Numbered from the stretch's first letter, positions 9,262 to 19,313 are shown. The stretch is 64,000 nucleotides of DNA from Sphingobium sp. MI1205 (GCF_001563285.1 NZ_CP005188.1:2299501-2363500), one strand, 5' to 3'. Notes: generated by a model not told the origin, from the sequence alone. Made by a program: numbers and translations.

Positions 9262-9630
9262 TTACCGACCGATTTGATGCAGACGAAGATAGGTGGGTGC
9301 GCGTTCGCGCGCCCCGGCAGATACCGGTTTGCGAGCGAGTTGCGGGTCGATTTCTTCGTCGAAGGCGACGCCGATCTTATCCTCGCGAGACCAAACCACC
9401 TTGCCGTTGACACGGCCCACGCCGCGTAGCTCCAGCATGATGACCGCGCCCGCGGGCACTGGCCGTTCGCAATCGGCCATCAGACCGGTCGCGGAAAGGT
9501 TGCGCACGCGCGCACGACCAAGCGGCGTCCCCTCGCTCGATTTCAAATTGGTGAGCAGGAACAGGCTGTCACGCGGACCCGACCGAGCCGGACCTCGTTC
9601 CGCCATTCCCTGATCGCTATCCATGTCCAA
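9262..9630 (-). CDS. PilZ domain protein
   Basis: This 122-aa single-domain protein has PilZ elements: the short strand around ARVRNLSATGLMADCERPVPAG (the D/N-x-S-x-x-G motif as NLSATG) and LELRGVGRVNGKVVWSREDKIGVAFDEEID. PilZ domains bind cyclic di-GMP through an RxxxR motif before NxSxxG. Here the upstream arginines are GRARVR, so binding is plausible but not assured. Partner and output are unknown. It is a stand-alone gene next to dksA. Confidence 0.8.
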   Translation of the reverse strand: MDMDSDQGMAERGPARSGPRDSLFLLTNLKSSEGTPLGRARVRNLSATGLMADCERPVPAGAVIMLELRGVGRVNGKVVWSREDKIGVAFDEEIDPQLARKPVSAGARERAPTYLRLHQIGR

Positions 9631-9687
9631 TCCCTTGCAATAACCCGCTATTTTCCGGGATCTTGCCAGCGAGCGGTGGACAAAGCG

Positions 9688-10152
9688 TTAATCGTCGCGC
9701 GAAACCTTTTCCTGACGCTCATGCCGCTCCTGCGCCTCGACCGTCATGGTTGCGATTGGCCGCGCCTCCAGGCGTCCGAGCGAGATCGGTTCGCCGGTCA
9801 CTTCGCAATATCCATATTCGCCCTCGTCAATACGGCGCAACGCGGCGTCGATCTTGGAGATCAGCTTGCGTTGGCGATCGCGGGTGCGCAGTTCGATGGA
9901 CCAATCCGTCTCGCTTGACGCTCGATCATTCAGATCGGGTTCGCGGAGCGGTTCATTCTGCAAAACGGCAAGTGTGCCTTCCGCCTCTGTCAGGATCTGT
10001 TTCTTCCAGTCCCATAGCCGCCGCCGGAAATATTCGAGCTGCATGGGATTCATGAACTCTTCATCAGGCGAAGGGCGATAGTCGGGGGGAAGTATTACAG
10101 CCGATTTCGGCGGATTTTGGCCGTCTTTATCGGAATTCAGGACCGATGCCAT
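9688..10152 (-). CDS. dksA: DksA/TraR family RNA polymerase-binding regulator
   Basis: The protein is 154 aa. A coiled-coil region (MNPMQLEYFRRRLWDWKKQILTEA..., about residues 35-110) carries the DxxDxA-type tip as DLNDRASSETD. The C-terminal GEYGYCEVTGEPISLGRLEARPIAT block is the DksA globular domain. It is expected to insert into the RNA polymerase secondary channel and modulate rRNA and stringent-response promoters with ppGpp. Only one cysteine of the classic four-Cys zinc finger is present, as in many alphaproteobacterial DksA proteins. The gene is monocistronic, with a 427-bp gap upstream. Confidence 0.88.
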   Translation of the reverse strand: MASVLNSDKDGQNPPKSAVILPPDYRPSPDEEFMNPMQLEYFRRRLWDWKKQILTEAEGTLAVLQNEPLREPDLNDRASSETDWSIELRTRDRQRKLISKIDAALRRIDEGEYGYCEVTGEPISLGRLEARPIATMTVEAQERHERQEKVSRDD

Positions 10153-10579
10153 CTGGCTCTCCGACTCGAGAGGCGCCGGCGGAAAAAGTACCGGTCACCC
10201 ATGACTTATGATTGACGGCGCCTAATAACGAGCGGTGAGAGACGACACAAGCACGCATTCCACTGAACGGTCGCTACCGCCATGACCAGCGGGTCGGCGA
10301 AAAACGGGCGTTCGGCAAAGGCCTCCTGCCCCTCATCGATCACCCACCCTTGGACAGTACAAATACTCGCAAGCAACGATCAGCGTTTCATAATGAGACG
10401 TTAACCATAAAAGTTGGCCTTTCGTTATATAACTCATCCACTTATCGACCATATTCACGGTTAACAGCGTTGAAGTTAACCTGTTCTTTTGCGTTGTTAT
10501 ATGAAGGCAAAAGCTCTTCGGTCATTGATGGCAACAGACATGACCAGAACAGCTTGACGATGAACAAGAGTGGATCCCT
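10153..10579. other. 427-bp intergenic region, divergent upstream regions of dksA and the Ser-rich gene
   Basis: No ORF with family resemblance is visible. The right half (about 10340-10560) is clearly more AT-rich than its surroundings and carries three GTTAAC palindromes (10400, 10460, 10475). It is probably the promoter region of the plus-strand gene at 10580. The -35/-10 boxes could not be fixed with confidence. Confidence 0.5.
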
Positions 10580-11425
10580 ATGTCGGTACGGATGGCATTG
10601 GCCAAATTATGCGCCTGCACCTGCGGTGGTGCGATCATAGGTGGGGGCGCGGTGCATGTCGCGGAAACCCCCCGGCCCGCGGTGGTCCACAGCTCCAAGA
10701 GCGTGAAGGCGGCGCCACGCAAGCGCTATCCCGTCCGCGCCGTGAAGCGCAAGGTCGTCAAGACGGTCACGTCCTGCGCCCCGCAAACCGTCACGGTGAC
10801 CACGCAGGGCGCGCCAATCCCCCTGCCTCCGCCGATGGTGGCGGGTGAAATGCCGGTCATGTCGGGCGGCGGCGCGGCGCCGGTTGTGATGGCTGGCGGT
10901 GGCGGTTTCGGCGGCGGCGGGTTCATCGGCGGGTTCTTCGGCGGCAGCGGCGGCGGAAGCAGCGGCGGATCGGTGGTGATATCCTCGACCAGCAGTTCAA
11001 CCGGCGGGATCAGCAGTTCGACCAGTTCGACCACGGGGGGCGTTTCGACCTCTACCGGCGGTGTTTCAACCTCCACCGGTGGCGTTTCGACTTCCACGGG
11101 CGGGGTTTCGACATCGACAGGTGGCGTGTCCACCTCCAGCGGTAACGTGTCTACATCGAGCGGGAATGTGTCCACGTCCAGCGGTAACGTGACGAGCAGT
11201 TCGTCGTCTTCCACTTCGAGCTCCAGCTCGTCGTCATCCTCCTCATCTTCCTCATCAAGCTCATCTTCGAGCAGTTCGTCTTCCACCTCTTCAAGCAGTT
11301 CCGGGGGATCGACCAGCACCGGGGGCACCGAAGTGCCTGCGCCGCCGATGGTCCTGCTATTCGGTGCTGGCGCCATCGCGTTGTTCGCAAGGCGGCGGTT
11401 TGCCGAGCGAAAGAAAGCCGCCTGA
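10580..11425 (+). CDS. Ser/Gly-rich repeat protein with PEP-CTERM-like C-terminal sorting signal
   Basis: The product is 281 aa. It has a hydrophobic N-terminus (about residues 5-28), then a basic stretch, a Gly-rich stretch (GGGGFGGGGFIGGFFGGSGGGSSGG), and seven tandem 7-residue repeats (four VSTSTGG, then three VSTSSGN; bases 11042-11188). A nearly pure Ser/Thr run of about 45 residues follows. The last 30 residues have the PEP-CTERM layout: VPAPP motif, hydrophobic segment, then an arginine cluster (ARRRFAERKK). By family knowledge such tails are handled by exosortase, and Ser/Thr-rich bodies may be glycosylated. The function is unknown. The start is the first ATG; ATG 10592 is possible. 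Confidence 0.72.
   Translation: MSVRMALAKLCACTCGGAIIGGGAVHVAETPRPAVVHSSKSVKAAPRKRYPVRAVKRKVVKTVTSCAPQTVTVTTQGAPIPLPPPMVAGEMPVMSGGGAAPVVMAGGGGFGGGGFIGGFFGGSGGGSSGGSVVISSTSSSTGGISSSTSSTTGGVSTSTGGVSTSTGGVSTSTGGVSTSTGGVSTSSGNVSTSSGNVSTSSGNVTSSSSSSTSSSSSSSSSSSSSSSSSSSSSSSTSSSSSGGSTSTGGTEVPAPPMVLLFGAGAIALFARRRFAERKKAA
11042..11188 (+). repeat. Seven tandem 21-bp coding repeats
   Basis: Seven 21-bp units encode VSTSTGG (four times) and VSTSSGN (three times). Synonymous positions differ between units, so the array is not a fresh slippage product. It lies wholly inside the Ser-rich CDS. Confidence 0.85.
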
Positions 11426-11453
11426 CGTCCTGACAAGCGCGCATGGCAAGCAG

Positions 11454-11486
11454 AAAGGGCGGCCTTGATGGACCGCCCTTTTCTTT
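11454..11486 (+). terminator. Rho-independent terminator after the Ser-rich gene
   Basis: AAAGGGCGG pairs perfectly with CCGCCCTTT across a short loop and is followed by a T-rich tail (TTCTTT). It sits between convergent genes and has A-rich bases on the other side, so it may work in both directions. Confidence 0.85.
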
Positions 11487-11508
11487 GCCGTCTCCGTTAG
11501 ATCGATAT

Positions 11509-11949
11509 TCAACTCTGGGCGATGATCCGCTCAATCTCGGGCACTGGATGATTGGCCAAATCCTTGGCGATCTCTCCCACCAGGCGGCTCTGCACTTCCT
11601 TGTGATAGCGCTTGCGCATTTCGCCCAGGGCCGTGGGCGGCGCGACGACGATCAGCTTTTCATAATCGTTGGAAAGGGCGCCCCGTTTGAGCAGATCGGC
11701 GGCTTCCGCCGCGAAGCGAGTCTCCTCCAACTCATGAAAGTCGGTTTGCTCCATGGCGCTACGTCGGCTGCCCACTGAATTGAATGCCCGACCCGGCGCG
11801 TCAGACGCCTGATCCCTGTCATAGGGATTATCCTGCACCTTCACCGTTTCGGCTTCCAGATTTGGATTCGTGCGATCGCCTTTGTTCCTGAACACGAGCA
11901 TCTTGCGCCCATCGGCGACCAACACCATCGCGCCGTGATCAATCCACAT
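11509..11949 (-). CDS. Host attachment family protein
   Basis: The protein is 146 aa and matches the 'protein required for attachment to host cells' family: an N-terminal VLVADGRKMLVFRNKGD strand region, a middle AMEQTDFHELEETRFAAEAADLL helix, and C-terminal KLIVVAPPTALGEMRKRYHKEV. The fold resembles eRF1/baeRF-type domains. The family name comes from an Agrobacterium attachment phenotype and says little about the activity in a free-living sphingomonad. It has no signal peptide, so it is expected in the cytosol. Confidence 0.8.
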   Translation of the reverse strand: MWIDHGAMVLVADGRKMLVFRNKGDRTNPNLEAETVKVQDNPYDRDQASDAPGRAFNSVGSRRSAMEQTDFHELEETRFAAEAADLLKRGALSNDYEKLIVVAPPTALGEMRKRYHKEVQSRLVGEIAKDLANHPVPEIERIIAQS

Positions 11950-12030
11950 TATCGGCTCCTTTCCTTGTCATTCACATGACCAACGGCTGGAAGCGCGCAG
12001 GGTTGCGCGGCTTGGCGCGTAACGGCATAG

Positions 12031-13317
<1,287 letters not shown>

Positions 13318-13329
13318 GCACTGCCTGCC

Positions 13330-13358
13330 CCGTTCGTTTCGGACGAAGTCGAAGATCG
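13330..13358. repeat. Short dispersed-type element between serS and surE
   Basis: The interval holds CGTTCGTTTCGGACGAAG followed by GTCGAAG. It is related to the short 'CTTCGAC...GAACG' elements scattered through sphingomonad genomes. GTTCGT and ACGAAG arms can pair imperfectly. I found only this copy of this form in the window; a distant relative is at 47674-47710. Confidence 0.4.
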
Positions 13359-13412
13359 GGGCGCATCGGCTTTTCGGCTTCGCTCGATGCGAACGGATGT
13401 TAGAGAGTGTCT

Positions 13413-14177
13413 ATGCGTATTCTGCTCACCAATGATGACGGCGTGCATGCGCCCGGCCTGAAGGTGCTGGAGGAAATTGCGCGGACGCTGTCCGACGATA
13501 TCTGGATCTTGGCTCCGTCGGAGGAGCAGTCGGGCGCCGGCCACAGCCTGACGCTGACGCGCCCTCTGCGCATTCACCAACTTGGCGAGCGGCATTATAG
13601 CGTCACTGGAACGCCGACTGACGCCGTGATGATGGCGATCGGACAGCTGATGAAGGACGCCAGGCCGGATCTGGTTCTTTCCGGCGTCAACCGTGGGGCT
13701 AACCTGGCCGAGGATGTGACATATTCCGGCACCGTCTCCGCCGCGATGGAAGGGGCCATCTCAGGCATCAAGTCGATAGCCCTGAGCCAGGTTTACCCAC
13801 GCGAGGGGATGGGCGACGCTGTCCCGTTCGCCACGGCCCGCGCTTGGGGAGAAAAGGTGCTGCGGCCACTGATCGCCATGCCAGCAAGCCCGCGCCTGCT
13901 GTTCAACGTGAACTTCCCGGCTATCGATCCTCAAGCAGTGAAGGGCATCCGCGTTGCGCGGCAGGGATTTCACGACATTGATCGGACACGTATCGTGGAA
14001 GGGACCGATCCGCGTGGATATCACTATTACTGGTTCGGCCTGGGAAGCAGTTCAGCCGTGCCCGAGGGCAGCGACCTGGCAGCGATCGCGGAGGGATATG
14101 TGACGGTGACACCGCTCCATTACGATCTGACGCAGGATAGCGCGATGGCCGCCACGGCCCGACTGTTTGAGCAGTGA
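13413..14177 (+). CDS. surE: 5'/3'-nucleotidase SurE
   Basis: This metal-dependent phosphatase of nucleoside monophosphates is 254 aa from the ATG at 13413. Signatures: RILLTNDDG at the N-terminus (the two Asp bind metal), APSEEQSGAGHSLT, SGVNRGANLAEDVTYSGTVSAAMEG, and the tail PLHYDLT. The ATG was chosen over the GTG six bases upstream because GAGAG sits about 5 bases before it. The family often lies next to serS in alphaproteobacteria. It acts in the cytosol, in survival and nucleotide salvage. Confidence 0.95.
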   Translation: MRILLTNDDGVHAPGLKVLEEIARTLSDDIWILAPSEEQSGAGHSLTLTRPLRIHQLGERHYSVTGTPTDAVMMAIGQLMKDARPDLVLSGVNRGANLAEDVTYSGTVSAAMEGAISGIKSIALSQVYPREGMGDAVPFATARAWGEKVLRPLIAMPASPRLLFNVNFPAIDPQAVKGIRVARQGFHDIDRTRIVEGTDPRGYHYYWFGLGSSSAVPEGSDLAAIAEGYVTVTPLHYDLTQDSAMAATARLFEQ

Positions 14178-14196
14178 CGGGACGGCGGCGCGCGCG

Positions 14197-15240
14197 ATGA
14201 GGATCAATCCCGCCCGCCTTCCAATGGCTCAGACAGGCTTTTTGCGGCGGCGATCGGCGATACCGATATGGGCAGACCTCGCGTGGCGGGTGGCGCTGGT
14301 CTTCGGGCTGATCGCGGTGGTTCTGGCGCTGCACTGGCTTGGGAGAGACGGGCTAAAGGACAACCTGGATAACCAGATCAGCTTCATCGACGTTCTCTAT
14401 TTCACGACCGTCACGGTAACCACGGTAGGCTATGGCGACATCGTGCCGGTCAGCCCGGAAGCACGCCTGTTCGAAGCTCTGCTGGTGACTCCGATACGGC
14501 TCTTCGTCTGGCTGATCTTCCTCGGCACGGCCTATAATCTTTTCCTCCGCAATATTTTCTACAGGTGGCGCATGGCGCGTATTCAGGCTGATCTGCATAA
14601 TCATATCGTCGTCACCGGGTTTGGTACGAGTGGCGGTGAGGCAGTGCGCGAACTGCTCGCACGTGGCGTCGATCCGCGCGAGATTGTCGTGATCGATCCC
14701 CAGGAAAAGCCGCTGATGGAGGCCGAGGATCTTGGCTGCAATGTCATGTGCGGCGATTCGACGCGCGACAGGACATTGAAGGATGTCGCGATCGACCGCG
14801 CGCGCACCATGATAGTGTCGGCGGGACGCGACGACACCTCCATCCTGATCACGCTTACAGCACGGCACCTCGCGCCGCGCCTGCCGATCAGCATCGTCGT
14901 GCGCAATGAGGATAACGAACTCCCTGCACGGCAGGCGGGGGCGACAACCGTGATCAATCCGGTCAGCTTTGCCGGGCTGCTGCTGGCAGGCAGCACGAGC
15001 GGGCCTCACATTGCCGATTATATGGCAGACCTGGCTGCGTCAGGCGGGCGAGTGAAGCTGAACGAGCGAAAGGTGCTGCCGGAAGAAATCGGCAAGCCTC
15101 TATCCGCCATCACGACTGGGTTGGGCCTGCGCATCCATCGGGCCGCACATATGGTCGGCTTCTGGGAAGAAGGCGCCCGCAAACTGGAACCGGGCGACCT
15201 TATCATCGAGATCGTTCAAGGGGATGCAGTCGGCGAATAG
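14197..15240 (+). CDS. Two-TM potassium channel with RCK (TrkA-N/TrkA-C) domain
   Basis: The product is 347 aa. TM1 is WRVALVFGLIAVVLALHWL, and the selectivity filter is intact as TVTTVGYGDIVP (about residues 70-81). TM2 follows at LFVWLIFLGTAYNLF. A cytosolic RCK domain then starts with HIVVTGFGTSGGEAVRELL (Rossmann nucleotide-binding loop) and ends in a TrkA-C-like region. It is predicted to pass K+ across the inner membrane under ligand gating. The ATG at 14197 is preferred to a TTG at 14167 that overlaps surE. Confidence 0.87.
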   Translation: MRINPARLPMAQTGFLRRRSAIPIWADLAWRVALVFGLIAVVLALHWLGRDGLKDNLDNQISFIDVLYFTTVTVTTVGYGDIVPVSPEARLFEALLVTPIRLFVWLIFLGTAYNLFLRNIFYRWRMARIQADLHNHIVVTGFGTSGGEAVRELLARGVDPREIVVIDPQEKPLMEAEDLGCNVMCGDSTRDRTLKDVAIDRARTMIVSAGRDDTSILITLTARHLAPRLPISIVVRNEDNELPARQAGATTVINPVSFAGLLLAGSTSGPHIADYMADLAASGGRVKLNERKVLPEEIGKPLSAITTGLGLRIHRAAHMVGFWEEGARKLEPGDLIIEIVQGDAVGE

Positions 15241-15309
15241 CCCGATTTAAGCTGACCCTATCAGTGCCGCGTGACATTTGGCACGAAAATCCCTATGTGC
15301 GCGCCGATC

Positions 15310-16677
15310 ATGGCAACCAAAATTCCCGAACCGCCGAAGGTCGGCATGGTGTCTCTGGGCTGTCCCAAGGCACTGGTCGATAGCGAGCGCATCCTTACCA
15401 AGCTGCGGTCTGACGGATATCAGATGTCCGCCGATTATGCGGGGGCTGACGTCGTGCTGGTCAACACCTGCGGTTTCCTCGATTCGGCTAAGGCAGAATC
15501 GCTTGAGGCGATCGGCGAGGCGATTGCCGAAAATGGCCGCGTCATCGTTACCGGCTGCATGGGCAATGAGGCGGAGTTGATCCGCCAGAAATTCCCCCAG
15601 GTGCTGGCGGTCACTGGCGCGCATCAATATGAACAGGTGGTCAACGCCGTGCATGAGGCTTCACCGCCCGTGCCCAATGCCTTTGTCGATCTGGTGCCCG
15701 AAGGCGGCCTGAAGCTGACACCCCGGCATTACAGCTATCTGAAGATCTCGGAAGGCTGCAACCATCGCTGTTCCTTCTGCATCATCCCTTCGATCCGTGG
15801 CGACCTGGTTTCGCGGCGCGTGGACGCGGTGCTGCGTGAAGCGGAAAAACTGGTACATGCCGGGACGAAGGAACTGCTGGTCATCAGCCAGGACACATCG
15901 GCCTATGGCGTCGATACCCGGCACGAGCCGCGCAATTGGAAGGGCCGCGAAGTCCGCGCGCACATGACCGACCTAGCCCGTGAACTTGGTCAATTGCGCA
16001 CGGCCGAAGGTCATGCGCCTTGGGTGCGCCTGCACTATGTCTACCCCTACCCCCATGTGGATCATGTGATCCCGCTGATGGCCGAGGGGCTGCTGACCCC
16101 CTATCTCGACATTCCGTTTCAGCATGCATCCCCCAACGTGCTGAAAGCCATGAAACGCCCGGCGAACGAGGCCAAGGTGCTGGACCGTATCCGCAAGTGG
16201 CGAGGCATTTGCCCCGACATCTCGATCCGGTCATCTTTCGTCGTCGGCTTCCCCGGCGAGACGGAAGCGGACTTCCAATATCTACTCGACTGGCTGGATG
16301 AGGCGCAATTGGACCGCGTAGGCGCTTTCCGCTTCGAACCGGTCGAGGGCGCCGCTGCCAATGATCTGCCCGGCGCGGTTCCAGAAGCGGTGAAGGAAGA
16401 GCGTTACCAGCGGATCATGGAAAAGACCGCCGCGATCAGCGCCGCGAAGCTGGCCGCGAAAGTCGGGCGGGTGCTGCCCGTCATTCTGGATGAGGTCGGC
16501 GAACCGGACGAAGATGGATCGATCGGCGCAACCGCGCGGAGCCAGGCGGATGCGCCGGAGATCGACGGCAATGTCTTCCTTCGCGATGTCGGCGAGGGCC
16601 GGAAAGCGGGCGACGTCTTCGATGTAAGGATCGAAGATGCCGACGAGCACGATCTTTACGGGGTGCCCGTCGCATAA
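15310..16677 (+). CDS. rimO: Ribosomal protein S12 methylthiotransferase RimO
   Basis: This radical-SAM enzyme adds a methylthio group to the conserved Asp of ribosomal protein S12. It is 455 aa from ATG 15310. The N-terminal UPF0004 domain carries three cluster-binding Cys ([26 protein letters not shown]). The radical SAM motif is CNHRCSFC (about residues 153-160), and the C-terminal TRAM domain follows (about residues 385-455). Upstream ATG/GTG codons at 15271 and 15295 are possible but lack family similarity. Just after the stop, CCGCC-GAA-GGCGG forms a stem-loop without a U-tract. Confidence 0.95.
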   Translation: MATKIPEPPKVGMVSLGCPKALVDSERILTKLRSDGYQMSADYAGADVVLVNTCGFLDSAKAESLEAIGEAIAENGRVIVTGCMGNEAELIRQKFPQVLAVTGAHQYEQVVNAVHEASPPVPNAFVDLVPEGGLKLTPRHYSYLKISEGCNHRCSFCIIPSIRGDLVSRRVDAVLREAEKLVHAGTKELLVISQDTSAYGVDTRHEPRNWKGREVRAHMTDLARELGQLRTAEGHAPWVRLHYVYPYPHVDHVIPLMAEGLLTPYLDIPFQHASPNVLKAMKRPANEAKVLDRIRKWRGICPDISIRSSFVVGFPGETEADFQYLLDWLDEAQLDRVGAFRFEPVEGAAANDLPGAVPEAVKEERYQRIMEKTAAISAAKLAAKVGRVLPVILDEVGEPDEDGSIGATARSQADAPEIDGNVFLRDVGEGRKAGDVFDVRIEDADEHDLYGVPVA

Positions 16678-16721
16678 AGGCCGCCGAAGGCGGCAGCCTT
16701 GCAGAGGTCCAGCGAATCGAT

Positions 16722-17570
16722 CTATCTGGTGACGAAGGCATCCTGATATTCGGTCTTGATGACTTTGCGCATCGCAGCATCCACTGGCAGATGGACTTCG
16801 TAGGTGCCTTCTGAATAGGGTCCGGCGCTATAAGGGCCAATCACGACTTTGATGGCGTCGATCAGTTCGCCGTCCTTGGAAACAGGCACCAATGTTTCCT
16901 TCATCGGATCGACGCATTCGGTGAAGGGGTCATCGCCACGCATTATAGGCCCACCGCGCTTTTTCGCTCGGGCTTGGTCAAGGCCGGAACAAAAAGGATC
17001 GCGTATCGCTGCCGCGAAAGCGGACGGGGACGTCATCACGGCTCGCATGCTCGTCTCGCGATTGCGCGCCTTGTCCCAGAGCAGCGTATCATAGCCGGTC
17101 ATGCCATGCGCGCCGCCGGTGTAGGTGTAACGGCTCGACTGCAAAGACAGGAACCGCGGCGTGTCCGCAGCGACGGTCCAGCGCGTTTCAAGACTATGGG
17201 CATGGAAGGGATAGCCGGACTGCTGGGCTGACTTGCGATCATCTGCGGCCATTTTCAACGCGTCGGCCTTGCCGGTGTTCATATCCTTGCGAAACTTGGC
17301 TACGATGTCTGGCACCGCGGCGGCTTGCGTGGGCCAAGCGTATAGGAATTCGAGCAGATCCGTCTTTTCGGATTGTTGAAATGGCTTCGCGGATGGCGCC
17401 GCCGACTGTTCCGCACCCGCCATACGACTCACGAACGTTGCCGTCGCTGTATCATTTCCGCTGTCGTTTGAGCTTGCTCCCACCTGATCCTGCGCCAAGG
17501 GTGAACAGGCGCAGAAAAGCAGGGTCAGCCCAAGGAGCGGCCCTGCCTTCCCCTTAATATGACGCAGCAT
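16722..17570 (-). CDS. Putative lipoprotein with DUF3298/DUF4163-like domain
   Basis: The product is 282 aa. An N-terminal lipoprotein signal (GLTLLFCAC lipobox) is followed by a Ser/Thr/Ala-rich linker and a C-terminal globular region (about residues 60-280). The motif SSRYTYTGGAHGMTGYDTLLWD resembles the 'Y..GgAH' signature of DUF3298/DUF4163 (RsiV-like) proteins. It is probably periplasmic and lipid-anchored; function unknown. The start at 17570 is supported because its ATG overlaps the stop of the upstream small ORF (TGATG). Confidence 0.75.
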   Translation of the reverse strand: MLRHIKGKAGPLLGLTLLFCACSPLAQDQVGASSNDSGNDTATATFVSRMAGAEQSAAPSAKPFQQSEKTDLLEFLYAWPTQAAAVPDIVAKFRKDMNTGKADALKMAADDRKSAQQSGYPFHAHSLETRWTVAADTPRFLSLQSSRYTYTGGAHGMTGYDTLLWDKARNRETSMRAVMTSPSAFAAAIRDPFCSGLDQARAKKRGGPIMRGDDPFTECVDPMKETLVPVSKDGELIDAIKVVIGPYSAGPYSEGTYEVHLPVDAAMRKVIKTEYQDAFVTR

Positions 17571-17773
17571 CAATGCGGCTTGGCTGCCAGACAACGCTCG
17601 CTGATCGCCTTGCGGGTATATCCGCTCCGCAATGCGGCGGCGGCATTGGCCCAGCCTTCCGCGACCAGCGCCTGTTCGACCGCATGAGCGCCATCGTACC
17701 GCCCGGTTTCGGCCAACTGGTAAGCACGCTCCCGCAGCGCCTGAAGCCGCGCATCATCGCCATGCATCATCAT
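17570..17773 (-). CDS. Small conserved-looking protein coupled to the lipoprotein gene
   Basis: The product is 67 aa, soluble and mostly helical: MMMHGDDARLQALRERAYQLAETGRYDG, then VEQALVAEGWANAAAALRSGYTRKAIS. I do not recognise a family. Its stop shares one base with the ATG of the downstream lipoprotein, which argues that both are real and co-translated. The pattern of an acidic helix followed by a basic C-terminal helix could be a small helical-bundle regulator, but no DNA-binding motif is evident. Confidence 0.6.
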   Translation of the reverse strand: MMMHGDDARLQALRERAYQLAETGRYDGAHAVEQALVAEGWANAAAALRSGYTRKAISERCLAAKPH

Positions 17774-17909
17774 GTCGCTCTCCTTCTTGGCTTTGCATCA
17801 ATCTAGGCCCGTTGCCTGCGCCACGCAAATGCTGCGTGGTTAAAGTGAGACGACAACGCGGCGAAAAATGGGGCTTTCAAACCGTCGCTTCCTTGTCCAG
17901 ACTCCAGGC

Positions 17910-19313
17910 ATGACCGATTATTCAAACCTGCTCAAAGCGGACAACAATCAGCCCGCGCATATGATCCATCTCGTCGATGCGGAGAGCTTCGAACCCTGGC
18001 TCAACGCCCAACCAGAGCGGGTGCGCGAGATCACCTCCGCGCAGAAATTTGCGGGAAAGGGCTACGAGCATGCAATTATTCCGGGCGATGGTTCTGCCGA
18101 GTGGTCGGTCGTAGCGGGTGTCGCCAACCGTTCGAAACTGAGCAGTTGGTGCCTCGCCAAACTAGCGGAGGTTCTTCCGGAAGGGCAGTATCGGCTCGCA
18201 GACGCCAAAGCCGGGCCAGCGATGCTGGGATGGCTGACCGCGCAATATCGCTTCGACCGCTATCGCCGCGATGAAAATTCAACCGGCCCGCGCGTGCTGC
18301 TGACGGAAGAGATTGCCCAGATCGATCCGGCAGTCCGGCTGGCAGAAGCCGTCGCGCTGGTGCGGGATCTTGTCAACATACCGGCGGGGGACATGGGTCC
18401 AGCGCAACTCGAAGCTGAAACGGCGAAGATAGCCGAGAATTTCGGCGCGCGCTTCAGCGTCATCAAGGGCGATCCGCTCGAACAGGGTTTTCCGATGATC
18501 CATGCTGTCGGCCGCGCGGCCGACAAGGCGTTCGCACCCCGCCTTATCGAACTGCATTGGGGCGATCCCGCGCACCCCCGCATCGCCATTATCGGCAAAG
18601 GCATCTGCTTCGACAGCGGCGGGCTGGATATCAAGCCTTCCTCGGCCATGCGCCTTATGAAGAAGGACATGGGCGGGGCGGCGCACGCATTGGCGCTTGC
18701 CAGACTGATCATGGGCGCGCGCCTGCCCGTGCGGCTGCACCTGTTGATTCCGGCGGCGGAAAATGCGGTGGGCGGCAATGCATTCCGGCCGGGCGACATC
18801 CTGCGCAGCCGCAAGGGGTTGACGGTAGAGATCGGCAACACCGACGCGGAAGGGCGGCTGGTGCTGGCCGATGCTCTGGCCTTGGCTGGAGAGGGCGAGC
18901 CGGAACTGGTCATTGATTATGCAACGCTTACCGGCGCGGCACGCGTCGCGGTGGGCCCCGATCTCCCCGCCCTTTTCACGAATGATGAAGGGCTGGCCGC
19001 CGACATGGACGCCGCTGGCGGTGAGGTAGACGATCCGACTTGGCGGCTGCCGCTCTGGGACGGCTATGCTGAAATGCTCAAGTCAGACATCGCCGACATC
19101 AACAATGCAGGCGAAGGTGGCTTTGCCGGCGCCATTACCGCAGCCCTCTTCCTCAAGCGCTTCGTCCCCGACCAGGCAAAATGGATGCATCTGGACACTT
19201 TCGCCTGGCGCCCTGCCCCCCGACCTGGCAGGCCCAAGGGCGGCGAAGCGCTGGGATTGCGGGCGGTTTTCCATCTGCTTCAACAACGCTATGGGAATTC
19301 AGCGCAGAAATGA
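17910..19313 (+). CDS. Leucyl aminopeptidase family protein (M17)
   Basis: This 467-aa two-metal peptidase has its N-terminal domain at about residues 1-160. The catalytic domain carries GKGICFDSGGLDIKPSSAMRLMKKDMGG (metal-binding Lys/Asp), PAAENAVGGNAFRPGD, and the family signature NTDAEGRLVLADAL. It removes N-terminal residues from peptides in the cytosol. The start MTDYSN was chosen because the upstream 14 residues of the longer frame look non-coding. It resembles the PepB-like short branch; substrate preference cannot be read from sequence. Confidence 0.92.
   Translation: MTDYSNLLKADNNQPAHMIHLVDAESFEPWLNAQPERVREITSAQKFAGKGYEHAIIPGDGSAEWSVVAGVANRSKLSSWCLAKLAEVLPEGQYRLADAKAGPAMLGWLTAQYRFDRYRRDENSTGPRVLLTEEIAQIDPAVRLAEAVALVRDLVNIPAGDMGPAQLEAETAKIAENFGARFSVIKGDPLEQGFPMIHAVGRAADKAFAPRLIELHWGDPAHPRIAIIGKGICFDSGGLDIKPSSAMRLMKKDMGGAAHALALARLIMGARLPVRLHLLIPAAENAVGGNAFRPGDILRSRKGLTVEIGNTDAEGRLVLADALALAGEGEPELVIDYATLTGAARVAVGPDLPALFTNDEGLAADMDAAGGEVDDPTWRLPLWDGYAEMLKSDIADINNAGEGGFAGAITAALFLKRFVPDQAKWMHLDTFAWRPAPRPGRPKGGEALGLRAVFHLLQQRYGNSAQK

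Noticed and set aside
11042..11188. Tandem 21-bp repeats as a possible CRISPR or minisatellite locus
   Set aside because: There are no spacers, the units are contiguous and in frame, and they encode VSTSTGG/VSTSSGN inside a protein.
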